Origin: Annulohypoxylon bovei var. microspora
Lineage: Eukaryota; Ascomycota; Sordariomycetes; Xylariales; Hypoxylaceae
Reading direction: 5' to 3'
DNA length: 64,000 nucleotides
Assembly: GCA_022836615.1 (NCBI GenBank)
Contig: MU405286.1
Span: 1 to 64,000, forward strand
Part shown: one piece after another, positions 11,541 through 22,160 of the stretch
How the letters are laid out: each line of letters begins with the position of its first letter
How positions within the stretch are numbered: the stretch's first letter is position 1
Notes under the pieces: model-generated
What the model was told of the DNA's origin: nothing
Databases searched by the model: none
The model's input: only the letters and a program-made list of their open reading frames with translations
Translations under genes and position numbers: made by a program

Positions 11541-13541
11541 ATGAAGTCGAGAACGTTTGCGCCATCTTGGGCGTTCTGCTCTGCGCTGTTGGCCCTTCCT
11601 CAACTCGCGACCTCTTTCTACCTCCCTGGCGTCGCGCCAACATCATACAAGCAGGGCGACAAGGTCCCTCTCTATGTTAACAGCATCAAACCTGTGGCCG
11701 CTCAAGATGCGCTTCTTCACTCCGTCATGTCGTACGATTACTACAATGAGAGGTTTCAGTTTTGCCAACCCGAAGGAGGACCGTCCTACGTATCCGAAAG
11801 CCTCGGAAGTATTTTATTTGGCGATCGAATAATGACTTCGCCCTTCGAGTTGAATATGATGAAGAACGAGACTTGCAAGAAGCTGTGTGCCGCTAAGTAT
11901 GACATGCCGTCTGCACATTTCGTCAACAAACGAATAATGCAGGGTTACGCCTTGAACTGGTTGGTGGATGGTTTACCAGCAGGCCAACATCTCCTTGACG
12001 ATCTCACCGGAACAACATTCTATAGTCCGGGCTTCGCTATGGGCACCATCTCGACGACTGATCCCGACGGTCCGACATTCTTCAATAATCACTATGATAT
12101 CGTTGTCGAATACCATAAAGTTAATGGGAAGGAGGACCAGTTGAGAGTGGTCGGTGTCATTGTTCAACCTGCATCGAAGGCGTACAAGGGCGATAACCTG
12201 GAGTGCAACGATAACCAAACACCACCGGTGGTCCTTGTGGAGGACGCCGGTTCCGAGACCCCGGTTACATTTACCTACAGCGTCTACTGGACTGAGTCGC
12301 CAACAGCATGGGCTACGCGGTGGGATAAATATCTACACGTGTTTGACCCGAAGATTCATTGGTTCTCTCTGGTTAACTCGGCAGTCGTGGTTATCTTCCT
12401 AACTGTCACCGTTACTTCTGTTCTATTCAGAGCCCTGAAAAAGGATATCGCGAGGTATAACCGATTAGATCAGATCAACCTGGAAGATCTCTCAGGGACC
12501 TCGGCTCTCGAAGATGGCGTCCAGGAGGACTCTGGCTGGAAGTTGGTCCACGGAGATGTTTTCCGATCCCCCTCGCATCCTCTTCTCCTCTCCGTCTTCC
12601 TCGGCAATGGTGCTCAGCTGTTTGTTATGACCGGCTTCACCATCTGCTTCGCTTTACTGGGTTTCTTGTCACCATCGAACCGCGGTTCTCTTGGGACGAT
12701 CATGATTATCCTATATACTCTCCTCAGCTTTGTTGGTGGTTACGTCTCCGCAAGAGTCTATAAGTCATTGAACGGTGAGAAGTGGAAGCTGAACATCGGA
12801 TTGACCCCTCTTCTTGTACCCGGAATCGTCTTTTCCACATTCTTCTTCCTAAACCTTTTCCTCTGGGCCAACGGGGCTGCTGGTGCTGTCCCGTTCACCA
12901 CTATGCTAGTCATCATCGGCATTTGGTTCGTCATCTCCATCCCCCTTTCAGTTAGCGGTTCATGGCTCGGATTCCGCGCAGCAGTAGTCGAGCCTCCTGT
13001 CCGAACCAACCAAATCCCACGACAGATCCCTCCCGCTACGACTTACCTGAAGCCCCTCCCTAGCATGTTGCTTGTGGGTATTCTACCTTTTGGCGCCATC
13101 TTTGTCGAGCTCTACTTCATCATGAGCTCGATCTGGTTTAGCAAGATCTACTACATGTTCGGGTTCCTCTTCCTATGCTACGGTCTCATGATAATCACCT
13201 GCGCCGCGGTCACTGTTCTTATGGTTTATTTCTTGCTATGCGCCGAGAACTACCATTGGCAATGGAGATCCTTCCTAGCAGCTGGCATGAGCGCGGGCTA
13301 CATCTTCGCAAACGCCTTGATATACTTGATCAGCAAGTTATCTTTAGGCGGCTTATCTGGTACAGTTCTGTATATCGGATATAGCGCCCTCCTTTCCTTC
13401 CTGTTCTTCATCCTAACAGGTATGTATCCGCATTTTCAATATCATTGTTTAGTATACTGACATTATATCGTAGGATCTATTGGGTTCTTTTCGAGTTGGT
13501 GGTTTGTACAGAAAATTTACGCATCCATTAAAATCGACTAA
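11541..13541 (+). CDS. TM9 superfamily (nonaspanin, EMP70-like) endomembrane protein
   Basis: Exons 11541-13419 and 13474-13541 (54-nt intron close to the 3' end) encode 648 residues. A signal peptide covers about 1-26, ending near ATSFYLPG. The luminal domain has FYLPGVAPTSY and the conserved FCQPEGG segment. Nine transmembrane helices follow from about residue 285, with the characteristic GDVFRSP loop just before the second. The last exon encodes SIGFFSSWWFVQKIYASIKID, the conserved TM9 C-terminus ending in a Lys-Ile-Asp COPI/Golgi-retention signal. This end is lost if the intron is read through, so the splice is essential. Members act in Golgi/endosome sorting, adhesion and metal homeostasis. 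Confidence 0.93.
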
Positions 13542-14397
13542 ATAATGGGCAACGCGAGAGGAAGCTTCATTGTTCGAGGCAAGTGACCCGGGGACGTACT
13601 CGAACACTGTACTATATACATGTACAACCAGCGTCTTTTGTTCGTACGCTGTCTTTGCGGCATGCCAACATGGGGTGAGACGAGATTTGACGAGTTGCAT
13701 AAGTGGTCTGCGGGTACCAAGAGATCCCGGCGTTTCTAGGAGGCGTTCTTCCAGGTTTAGGAGGGCTCTCACATGTCATGAATAGAACGGAAGGAAAATT
13801 CCGGCCCCGGTGGAGCTGGGGCGGGCATTGACCTGGTTATCCTACGTGCTCGGGAAAAATCAATAAACTTCATAATTTTGCCGGATTTATTGTTAGTGTG
13901 CTTTAGCTACGCTGTTGATCGTGATCCCGACTACTTTGTGAATTCGAAGGATTAATAGCTCTGACGTTTTAACGTCGCCACTTAATTACAACGAGATATT
14001 TCCAACCATTAAATCTCGGCAGCGGCCAGAGATCCCGGGATTTATAGGTGGGGCCGACCGCGCTCCGAAAATCGAAATCAACTCCGGCTCTCCGACTCGC
14101 CTACTAGAAGGACTTTACTAACACCGCCTGTCCATAACATCTTACTTAGTTTATAACGTTCACCCATGAAGTACTTGTAGAGTAGGTTTGTCAAGCTTAG
14201 TAAACCCTTCCAAATCATATACAATTTTGGGATTAGGTTGTATTTCTTGATCCACGACCACCTATGGCAGATGAACAATGGGCTCTATTCAAATGCCGAC
14301 AGGTTAAGACATATGCCGGCCACACCCTACTCCCCCCATCAGAACTAGTAGTTATAATCCCTCCTACACGGTAGATAACGAACAACCAGCAGCCAAC
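13542..14397. other. Convergent intergenic region TM9 / MED4
   Basis: 3' flanks of two convergent genes. No coding signal. GC drops here just before the GC-rich MED4 exon. Confidence 0.65.
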
Positions 14398-15430
14398 CTA
14401 CTCGTCATCATCCTCGTCATCATCAGCCATAAACTGAAACTGCTTCTTCTCGCCGACGGGCGAACTCGCCATCTGGCCGGCGACCCCAGCCCCGGCGCCT
14501 CCGGAGATGCTCGCGCGCCGCCACGCCTCGCGCTGCTCCCTCTCGCGCTCAGCCCTCGCGCGTGCCTGCTCCTCGCGCGCGCGCCGCTCCCGGTCCTCGC
14601 GCTCCTGGCGCTCGCGCTCCTGCGCCTGCTTCGCCTCCTCCTCCTCCTGCTTCTTGCGCGCCTTCTCCCGCTCCGGGTCGTAGTCCTCCGCGTCGATGCC
14701 CTGCTCCGCAAGGAAGGCGAGCGACACCAGCGCCCCCGTGCGCACCTGCTCCTCGCGCGGCCACGGGCTGAACTCGAACCCGCTGTACGGGTTCATGTGC
14801 CACTGCAGGTCCTCCGGCAGCGCCGTCGCGTGGTCGCCGGCGTGCGGCTGGGAGGCGGGGTCCGGCGCGGGCACGCCGTTGGCTTGGGGCGGCGGGGCGC
14901 CGTTGGGGGTTGCGGGCGTCTCGGCGCCCGAGTTCGCCGGCGGGGTGTCGGCGGACATGGCGCCGGCGGGCGGCATGGTGGTCTTGCTGATGCGGCGGGC
15001 GTAGGCCAGCAGCTCGTCGTAGTTGATGTCGTAGCTGGGGACGTCGGACGGGAACACGGTGGCGGGCGCGCCGACGAGCTCCTTCCGCGTGTTGGCTAGC
15101 AGCCGCAGGGTGTCCTTGATCTGGGCGTCGAAGCTGGCGGTCGCGGCTCGCAGGTCTTGGATGCGGCGGTAGTTGGATTGGTGGGTTTGCACTGAGGTTC
15201 AATTGTGATTAGCATTTCGTGTAGAATCTAGGTAGGTAGGGTAGGGCAGAGGATGTCCGTAAAGAAAGTGGGAAAAGCATACAGTCTTCCAGGCCCTTGT
15301 TCAGCTCGATGTCAGCGAGGCCTAGGTCGTTTACTTGATTCACGGATGGATGGTATTTAGAGATCGAGTCGACGAGCGTGCTCAACGCTTTCTCGACGCG
15401 GTCGAAGCAGATATCGAGCTGCTTGTCCAT
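14398..15430 (-). CDS. MED4: Mediator complex subunit 4
   Basis: Two exons on the minus strand, 15283-15430 and 14398-15191, separated by a 91-nt intron, encode 313 residues. The start is placed at 15430 (MDKQLDICFDRVEKAL), which matches the MED4 opening; an upstream in-frame ATG adds a non-conserved 32-residue extension. After splicing the text reads GLEDLQTHQSNYRRIQDLRAA, then DAQIKDTLRLLANTRKELV and YDELLAYARRISKTTMPPAG, the diagnostic MED4 helices. The C-terminal half is an alanine/glutamate/arginine-rich coiled coil ending in an acidic DDDEDDDE. MED4 belongs to the Mediator middle module, which links activators to RNA polymerase II. The gene is divergent from QCR10 across 376 nt. Third-codon positions are extremely GC-rich. 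Confidence 0.92.
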
Positions 15431-15806
15431 TTTGCAGGCGGAGGACACGGTACACTGAAATTGGGCGTGTAGAGAAGGTTGTGGTGAGCTTTCAAAGTTG
15501 TGTTTGTTCGCGAGTAGCTTCAACAAGACAAGTTCATTGTTCTAACTTCAATTAATGAATGGTGCATGTGAAGTATGTTTTACTGCATACCTATGCACCT
15601 ATAGGGTTCCTGCGTTTATATTTGTGGCGTTTGTGGCTTTGCAAGTTGCCGGGTTCCTCCGACGTCAAAGAATGTCGCGCAAGCTCCAATGAGATCCAAC
15701 CCATTGAAATCCGGAATTGAAGCTGTCACCAAAACTCTCCATAAACGCTTGACGTTTGCCTGCCATTGAATCGCCTTTCCCTCATACCCTTCGACCATAA
15801 CCCAAA
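15431..15806. other. Divergent promoter region MED4 / QCR10
   Basis: Short shared upstream region of MED4 (minus) and QCR10 (plus). No clear TATA box or tandem element was seen. Confidence 0.6.
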
Positions 15807-16497
15807 ATGGTGTTCCAGGTACGGATATTGCCGTCATATAACTGCGCTTCCTCAATCCTCAAGCTTGGATCAGGATTGTGCGAGAAGCCTTGCTAATTCG
15901 AAATAACCGCAGACTCCCATCCGACGACAGTCCTACAAGAGTCCCTACGGGCCTAAGTGAGTGCGCCCCAATACAAACGTCTACCGAATCGACCGTATGG
16001 ACCTTCTCAAATCGTGCATGGGGAGTTTGCGGTGGAAAATATGTGGAAGTTGGAAGAGCCGCACAGATTGGAATATCGACAATCTTCGGACAAATGGCTG
16101 ACCCCGGACGAATGAACAGGTACCACTACCAACCGAACGTTGCAGGATGGACCTTCAAGCAACTCGGTGGCCTGTAAGCAACCCAACCACTCTCCTCGTC
16201 CTCGATCAACGCAGCACTCAAGCTCAGACTGCGCAATACGACTCTTGTTATAGCACCAGGAACAACGGTGGACTAATACAACGACGTATAGTGGCTTTAA
16301 GGCCGGCGCCTTCGGAGGTGTAGCTCTCTTCGCCGTCATCTTCTATGCATCCGGCATCCCCAGAGTAAAGCGCGACATCCTGCAAAAGATTCCCTTCCTT
16401 GGCGGTTACTTCATCAAGGAGATCCCCGCCTCGGACAACGTGAGTTCACGTTACCTCCCTTTTGGGCTTTCACTAACTCGGCGTGTAGCCCTTTTAA
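15807..16497 (+). CDS. QCR10: Cytochrome bc1 complex subunit 10 (QCR10)
   Basis: Five exons recovered by hand: 15807-15818, 15931-15956, 16120-16173, 16292-16439 and 16489-16497. They encode 82 residues; none gives a long ORF by itself. The spliced protein begins MVFQSYKSPYGPKYHYQPN, continues with a single transmembrane helix (AGAFGGVALFAVIFYASGIPRV) and ends in GGYFIKEIPASDNPF. This agrees along its length with fungal ubiquinol-cytochrome c reductase subunit 10, a small inner-membrane subunit of respiratory complex III. All four introns have GT..AG borders. The last exon encodes only Pro-Phe-stop. The 12-nt first exon and 9-nt last exon make this gene easy to miss. It is divergent from MED4 and convergent with the DHODH gene. 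Confidence 0.9.
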
Positions 16498-16765
16498 ACG
16501 GGTCCGTACTGGTGGCTTCTACTAGACGTAAAAGGGGGAGCGCGATGCCGGCTGGGATAGAACATCTATGGCGAACTTCTGTACAAACACGACATCCGAA
16601 TAGATCTCTTTAAGCCCTCAATACCTTTTTTACGAAAAAAAAAATCAGCATAATTCCAACCTAGGCCCATCTTGATTTGGGCCATCCCATCTAATCGTCT
16701 ATTATGCATGCATCGTGATAATAGTACAATGTTGCTCATACATCTACTAACCCCTTTTCATGTAC

Positions 16766-18298
16766 TTATGCCTTCTTTTCTGCCGCCACTTCCTCCGTCA
16801 TCTCCCGCTTCATACGTGTTACAGTTCCAGCACCTCCGTAAACGAGACTTGTGTAGATCATGGCAACGCTCGCGCCGGCATTCAATACCTCCAGTGCCCC
16901 ACGTCCGTTAGTAATTCCACCGGTAGCAAATATGACCTTCTGCTCCGGATGCTGGTTCGAGCTAGTCTTTGGTTCGTTCTCGGAGAATCCAGTGATGGTC
17001 CCCTCGATAGCCGTTATGCTTACATCGGCAGCCTCGTCAGCCGCCACCTTGGCCTTCGTTGATTGGAACGACTGGCCATCTAGCATTTTCCGGTACCGCC
17101 TAACCAGTTCCACAGTCCGGTCGAACATCATCGGACCAGAGTACCCGCCAGTCTCCGTCATCGTAACATGTTCTTTCGGCGTAATATTCACTCTTGGTGG
17201 TATCATTCCCGCCCGGCGTTTCGTTGTGTTCCCTACGATAACTCCGTCAACGCCACTTGACCACACCGCCTGCACGATGCCTTCCATCTGGGTATCTTCG
17301 TCCTCGTCCGGCGAAACCTTGACCATCACCTTAGGTTTCTCCTTCCGATCCGTCTTCCTCGCCTCGTCGACCACTGCGCTCAGTATCCGCGTCAGGGGCT
17401 CTACGGCCTGTAGGTCACGCAGGCCCGGTGTGTTCGGGCTGCTCACGTTTACCACGATCACATCTGCATATCGCGCCAGCCGTTGCACGCAGTACACGTA
17501 GTCCCTCTTCACAGCGTTCACATCCCGCTCGTCCGTCTCCTTGTTCTTGGCAATTTGTACCAGCAGCATACGGCCCGGGAGCAGGCTTCCCGGCGGCACA
17601 TTGGCATTGCCATCCAGGACGCTCGCCTCGTCTAGCCCGACCTCCTTTGCATATCGTCTAACCCGGTCCCGTAGCCGCATGGCCATGTCATCGGCACCGC
17701 GAGAGTTCAATCCGTACCGGTTAATCAGTCCATCGATGGTGGGAATGCGGAACATGCGCGGCTTGGGGTTTCCCTCTTGGGGCCGGGGTGTGCAGCCACC
17801 AACCTCAACTACGGCAGCCCCCAACGCAAACAGTGCGTCCGGGACCTCGGCATGCTTGTCGAGCCCCGCGGATATACCCACCGGGTTTGCTAGTTGAGAG
17901 CCGAAGACGGAGACAGAAATCTCGGGCGTGCCTTCAGCAGAAGCACGCTCTCGCGGGTGTAGACCCAGGCTGTACAGGTTCTTCATGGAGGAAACGGCTG
18001 CGTTGTGCGCTTCCTCGGCATCTGGGAACACAAAACGAAGCATTGGAGGCACGACGTAGCGGTGGACGAAGGCGCGTGTGTCTGTTGAGTACACGTATAC
18101 TACATAGCCGGTTGCTGCGATTGTAGTTGCGTAAAGCCAAGGTCTTAACCGGGATACCGGCAGAGGTTCTGTGGAGGAGGTAGAGGCATGGCGTGTGGCG
18201 ATCCGAGGACGGAGCTGGGTGGGAATTCGTCCAGAGGCAGAGAGCGGATTAGCTGGCGAGGTGAGGAAACGCCAGGCTAATCGATGAGAAGATGCCAT
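16766..18298 (-). CDS. pyr-1: Dihydroorotate dehydrogenase, class 2, mitochondrial
   Basis: Intronless, 510 residues. An Arg/Ser-rich N-terminal presequence (1-45) is followed by a transmembrane helix (PWLYATTIAATGYVVYVY), as in membrane-anchored class 2 enzymes. The TIM barrel shows NPVGISAGLDKHAEVPDAL (FMN site), GCTPRPQEGNPKPRMFR, NRYGLNSRG, and VVNVSSPNTPGLRDLQ, which contains the catalytic Ser of class 2. Later come VKVSPDEDE, VDGVIVGNTT, GGYSGP and FATGGITNGRGALEVLNAGAS (phosphate-binding loop). The enzyme oxidises dihydroorotate to orotate with ubiquinone in the inner membrane, step four of UMP synthesis. An extra loop of about 45 residues before the last barrel strand is rich in Ala/Ser/Thr/Glu. 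The Neurospora name is used as the symbol. It shares a 422-nt divergent region with ALG10. Confidence 0.95.
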   Translation of the reverse strand: MASSHRLAWRFLTSPANPLSASGRIPTQLRPRIATRHASTSSTEPLPVSRLRPWLYATTIAATGYVVYVYSTDTRAFVHRYVVPPMLRFVFPDAEEAHNAAVSSMKNLYSLGLHPRERASAEGTPEISVSVFGSQLANPVGISAGLDKHAEVPDALFALGAAVVEVGGCTPRPQEGNPKPRMFRIPTIDGLINRYGLNSRGADDMAMRLRDRVRRYAKEVGLDEASVLDGNANVPPGSLLPGRMLLVQIAKNKETDERDVNAVKRDYVYCVQRLARYADVIVVNVSSPNTPGLRDLQAVEPLTRILSAVVDEARKTDRKEKPKVMVKVSPDEDEDTQMEGIVQAVWSSGVDGVIVGNTTKRRAGMIPPRVNITPKEHVTMTETGGYSGPMMFDRTVELVRRYRKMLDGQSFQSTKAKVAADEAADVSITAIEGTITGFSENEPKTSSNQHPEQKVIFATGGITNGRGALEVLNAGASVAMIYTSLVYGGAGTVTRMKREMTEEVAAEKKA

Positions 18299-18720
18299 GA
18301 TGATAGGTTTGAGTTGGGCATAGTAGCCCTCAATGGCGTGTGGTTGTAATAAGAATGGAGGAATGGTTCTACTTTATTAACCTATTAGACTTTTGAGAGA
18401 TAAAGTTAACGGGATCGGTTGATCGTTGAAGCTTAGAAACTTCAAGGTTCCCTTAATTTGCATTGTTCCGATTGGTGGGGTACATTATAGACCCGCTAAA
18501 TACCCCTGCCAGCAGTTTGAACATCCAAGTGCTCCAATAAGGCAATTGCGTGTCATTATGCATAGGTACCTACAAACGCTAAACGAATAAGTTCAAACAG
18601 CAATACAACGATTTAACAATACGTACACATTCGTTCAACATGATTTGAATTACAACGACATCTTCTCGTCTACACGTACCTAGGTAGCTAACCTCATATG
18701 TTAGATTCAATTATTTGAAA
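18299..18720. other. Divergent promoter region DHODH / ALG10
   Basis: Upstream regions of both genes, AT-rich. It contains one copy of the palindrome TACCTAGGTA at 18677-18686, about 35 nt before the ALG10 ATG. Confidence 0.6.
18677..18686. repeat. Dispersed palindrome TACCTAGGTA, copy 1
   Basis: Perfect 10-bp palindrome in the ALG10 leader/promoter. Four more perfect copies lie in other non-coding stretches of this window. Confidence 0.7.
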
Positions 18721-20855
18721 ATGGCATCCTGGCTGGGGCTGGACCCGTCCTTCGTCCTCCAGCTTGTGCGTTATGGTCTCATATCAACAGTCCTTCACAT
18801 TTACACAATACGTAGGATTGGACCTCTACACGCCGGATCAGCTATATTTATCTCTCTAGCCACTCTTACAATACTAAGTCGCCAATGGCTATCACTTGTC
18901 ACCAAACATACCCCGGAGCCTTACCTTGTAAGTAAAAATAAAAATATGTCTTACTATAACTATGTCAAACGCTAAATCAAACTAGGACGAAGTATTTCAC
19001 ATTCCTCAAGCTCAAGTCTATTGCGATGGGAGATACAGCGTGTGGGATGACAAGATCACCACACCACCTGGACTGTCAGTCAACTTGGCTCAATCTCTCT
19101 ATGAAGTCCAATTCACTTATATTGGAACAGCTACGCCTTAACCATATTGGCAAACAAACTAACCGGGTTTCCATGCTCGGCCTACTATCTTCGGTTATTC
19201 AATGTAGAAATCACCTCCTATCTCGCCATAGCTGCCATTATATCTAGGGCTCGCCTTGAACAGTCAAGTACGGGGGAGGACTCGCGAAGCCCACGTCAAT
19301 ACTCGGCCTACGCTGTGTGGACGGGGATTAACATCGCTCTGTTTCCCGTTCTGTTCTTCTTCTCCGGCTTATACTATACGGATGTCGTTTCAACATTCGT
19401 TGTATTATTGTCTTATACGAACCACCTAGGACGTGTTAGTCAGGATAGAACCTCCTTAGTAAATGACGTCTATACGCTCTTCCTCGGGCTTCTAGCTCTG
19501 TGTATGAGGCAGACCAACATTTTTTGGGTCGTGGTTTATATGGGTGGCTTAGAAGTCGTCCATGGCATAAAGACCCTCCGCCCGGAACCGGTAGCCACTC
19601 CGGCGTTCACCACCTTGTCCCAACAGATCAACTTCTATGCCTGGAGATATTCGCTCGGTGATATCCACGATCCACCCTTGGATTACGTATGTCCTGTTGG
19701 TATGTATCGTACCAGACGTTCGATATCGCACATGCTAATAAAATAGACTTGGTTCTTTCTGTCGCGAGTATCGGCCTCGCTGCAATCTACAATCTACCTA
19801 AGATTATTTTCCAACGCATATGGCCACATGTACTAGTTCTCGGATCCTTCGTGGGTTTTGTCGCCTGGAACGGCGGCGTTGTTCTCGGTAAGCTAATTTG
19901 ATGATATCCCCCTGAGTATGGTCACTGATTAAGCAAAGGGGATAAATTCAATCATGTAGCAACTCTTCATTTGGCTCAGATGCTCTACATCTGGCCTCTC
20001 TTTGCCTTCTTCTCGGCACCTCTTTTCATTCCACAGTTTCTAAACCTAGTCTTATACACTCTCCTACCCCCGACACCCCAATTCACGGTCGATACGAGAC
20101 CAACGAAGGGGCCTTCGCGACAGAAGAAACAGAAAGGGGTGCATAAAGCTGATCCATGGGGCGACGTGAAGATGATTCCCGAAGTTGCGTCTAAATACAG
20201 GGCCTACTCTGTTGTCGTCCTCGCTGGCGCTCTAGTAGTAGTCGCCGCCCTAATCGTGAAGTTCAACACCATCATCCACCCTTTCACTCTGGCAGACAAC
20301 AGACACTACATGTTCTACGTCTTCCGGTACACCATCCTCAGGGCATGGTGGATCAGATACGCCCTCATCCCGGTGTATCTCGTCTGCGGCTGGTCGTGCT
20401 GGGTCGCTCTACAAGGAGAACCTTTCTCTAGGTACCACGGGATTCCCCAGTGGATACAGACGCCATTTGGCGGCAGCGCGCCCGTTGTTGTAATGCGACC
20501 GCAGCCCTCCCAACAGCCTCAGACAGCAGACATATTAGCATCAACGCCGCCACCCACCTCCACCGTCCTCATTCTCCTTCTCGCCGCCACCCTCTCGCTC
20601 GTCACCGCCCCGCTAGTCGAGCCGCGGTACTTCATCATACCGTGGGTATTCTGGCGGCTCCTCGTCCCGGCCCATCTCGCGGTACCGTTTGTCCCAAGGT
20701 CGATCGCGTGGCGATTCATGCCCGCCCTCGAGACAGCTTGGTTCCTACTCATCAACGCGGCGACTATGTACATGTTCGTTACGCGCCCGTTCTACTGGAA
20801 GGCGCCGGACGGAGAGCTGCTAGACGGCGGGAGGGTGCAGAGGTTTATGTGGTGA
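18721..20855 (+). CDS. ALG10: Dol-P-Glc:Glc2Man9GlcNAc2-PP-Dol alpha-1,2-glucosyltransferase
   Basis: Five exons (18721-18927, 18986-19074, 19131-19699, 19747-19887, 19939-20855) encode 640 residues. Correct splicing restores the family core: EPYLDEVFHIPQAQVYC, WDDKITTPPGLYALTIL, TGFPCSAYYLRLFN, and GDKFNHVATLHLAQMLYIWPLFAFFSAPL. About a dozen hydrophobic helices span the protein, and the C-terminus has LVEPRYFIIPWVFWRL. ALG10/DIE2 adds the terminal alpha-1,2-glucose to the lipid-linked oligosaccharide in the ER lumen, completing the glycan for oligosaccharyltransferase. Length is slightly above yeast Alg10, explained by charged loops (RQKKQKGVHKADPWG). Every junction keeps phase, so the model is reliable. 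Confidence 0.93.
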
Positions 20856-21668
20856 TTTCTCAGTTCTCTTCTGATTCGCGCGTGCCATCCCCTGCTCCGT
20901 GAATTCAGTAGGCAGATAGACATTAGGTAGATAAAATTGCGAATGTTTGCCACTTCTCGTAACTTAATGCGATGTTATTAAAAAAGGAATCTAAACCTAG
21001 TCACGTTCACGATAACAAAAACTCAGCATTGCTTTCCATTTTTTAATTTTAGTATTCATCCTCTAACTAGTAACCATGGAATTCTACCTAAGCAGATGAG
21101 GAAGCACCTAGGTTTTAAATGCAAGTATGTAGGATAGTCTGTTCTACGGATACAAGGGCTTGCAAAATATGCAGTGAATGTAAAGTCCTCTTCGTTTTCA
21201 TCGTATTGCGCGTGTCATGTAATGTAATATTGATGTCGATGTCGTGTGGTATGGCGTCGTGTGTTGAGGTGAGATGCTGAGGCTCACCGGCTCGATTTTG
21301 AGCCGGCGGTATCGAATGAATTTCTTTAGTCTTTCTTTTCTCTTACTCCGCGACGTGGTCGCTTCGAATTCATTATCCGAAACCCCGCGAACGCCGTTCC
21401 CAAATAGCAAACCGTAACGCCGCGCCATGTATAGCGAACCAACCCAATTCCAGTTGTATATGCCCAAGGCCCCCGCCCTATTCCATCCGTTCTTTGAGAG
21501 CCTTGTTATGAGGGTAAGCTATCCCCTATATTTTATTCGCCGCTTCCCACCGCGGATCCCGGTGAGGAGGCGGTGTTTTCAATGATCTTAATAGTTTTCT
21601 CTATCAGTAGTCGGTCTGGTATGATCTTCTGTCCGATCCTAAGAAGGTAGCCAAGTCCATGAGATCTA
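20856..21668. other. Convergent intergenic region ALG10 / small conserved gene
   Basis: 3' flanks of two convergent genes. A minus-strand 89-codon ORF near 21198-21467 has no recognisable family and may lie in the 3' UTR of the downstream gene. Confidence 0.5.
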
Positions 21669-22160
21669 TCACAAACTTAACCGATCCAAGCTTAAGCGAT
21701 CCTGGCTCCGTACTCGTTTCACGACACCTAGCTTGAAGAATCGCTCATCGCCACCAGACGTCCGACCTCCGATGTACCACTTGTCTGCGCCCAACACGTC
21801 CCGGAAACCCTCGCTACTACTATCACTGCCTCGCCGTCGACCAGATCCAGGGATGGGCATGCCGGGGCGGTGTGGTTGGGGGGAGTGATGGGGTTGGTGA
21901 TGTCTATGCGGTTGGGATTGTAGTGGTAGCTGGTTCATAACTCCGCCTGTCCGCTGTTGTGGTTGTTGTTGTGGCGACTGGCTTTGAGAATGGGTATGGG
22001 AGGAAGAAGAGATAGATCGCGCCCCAGATGCAGAGGGACTAGATGAAGGTTGAGCTGTATGCTTGTTCGTCTGAGAAGCTGCCGAGAGCGCTGGCGGGGT
22101 CTGTTGTCGGAAGGCGGCAAGGAAGGAAGAGAGGAAGAATGGGCGTTGAGATGAAGACAT
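21669..22160 (-). CDS. Conserved fungal protein, function unknown
   Basis: Single exon, 163 residues from the first true ATG at 22160 (MSSSQRPFFLSSFLAAF). The middle (30-110) is low-complexity Ser/Gln/His/Pro. The end is dense and looks conserved: RRRGSDSSSEGFRDVLGADKWYIGGRTSGGDERFFKLGVVKRVRSQDRLSLDRL. I recall very similar short C-terminal sequences in many Pezizomycotina hypothetical proteins, but no function. The serine clusters RRGSDSSS and RVRSQDRLS resemble basophilic kinase sites. No membrane segment or signal peptide is present. Confidence 0.7.
   Translation of the reverse strand: MSSSQRPFFLSSFLAAFRQQTPPALSAASQTNKHTAQPSSSPSASGARSISSSSHTHSQSQSPQQQPQQRTGGVMNQLPLQSQPHRHHQPHHSPQPHRPGMPIPGSGRRRGSDSSSEGFRDVLGADKWYIGGRTSGGDERFFKLGVVKRVRSQDRLSLDRLSL

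Noticed and set aside
14549..15202. Long minus-strand ORF of 217 codons overlapping MED4 in another frame
   Set aside because: Arises from the extreme GC content of MED4, which removes stop codons; its Arg/Ala/Gly-rich translation has no domain.
21198..21467. Minus-strand ORF of 89 codons with a basic central part
   Set aside because: No recognised family; lies directly downstream of the conserved small gene and is more likely 3' UTR.
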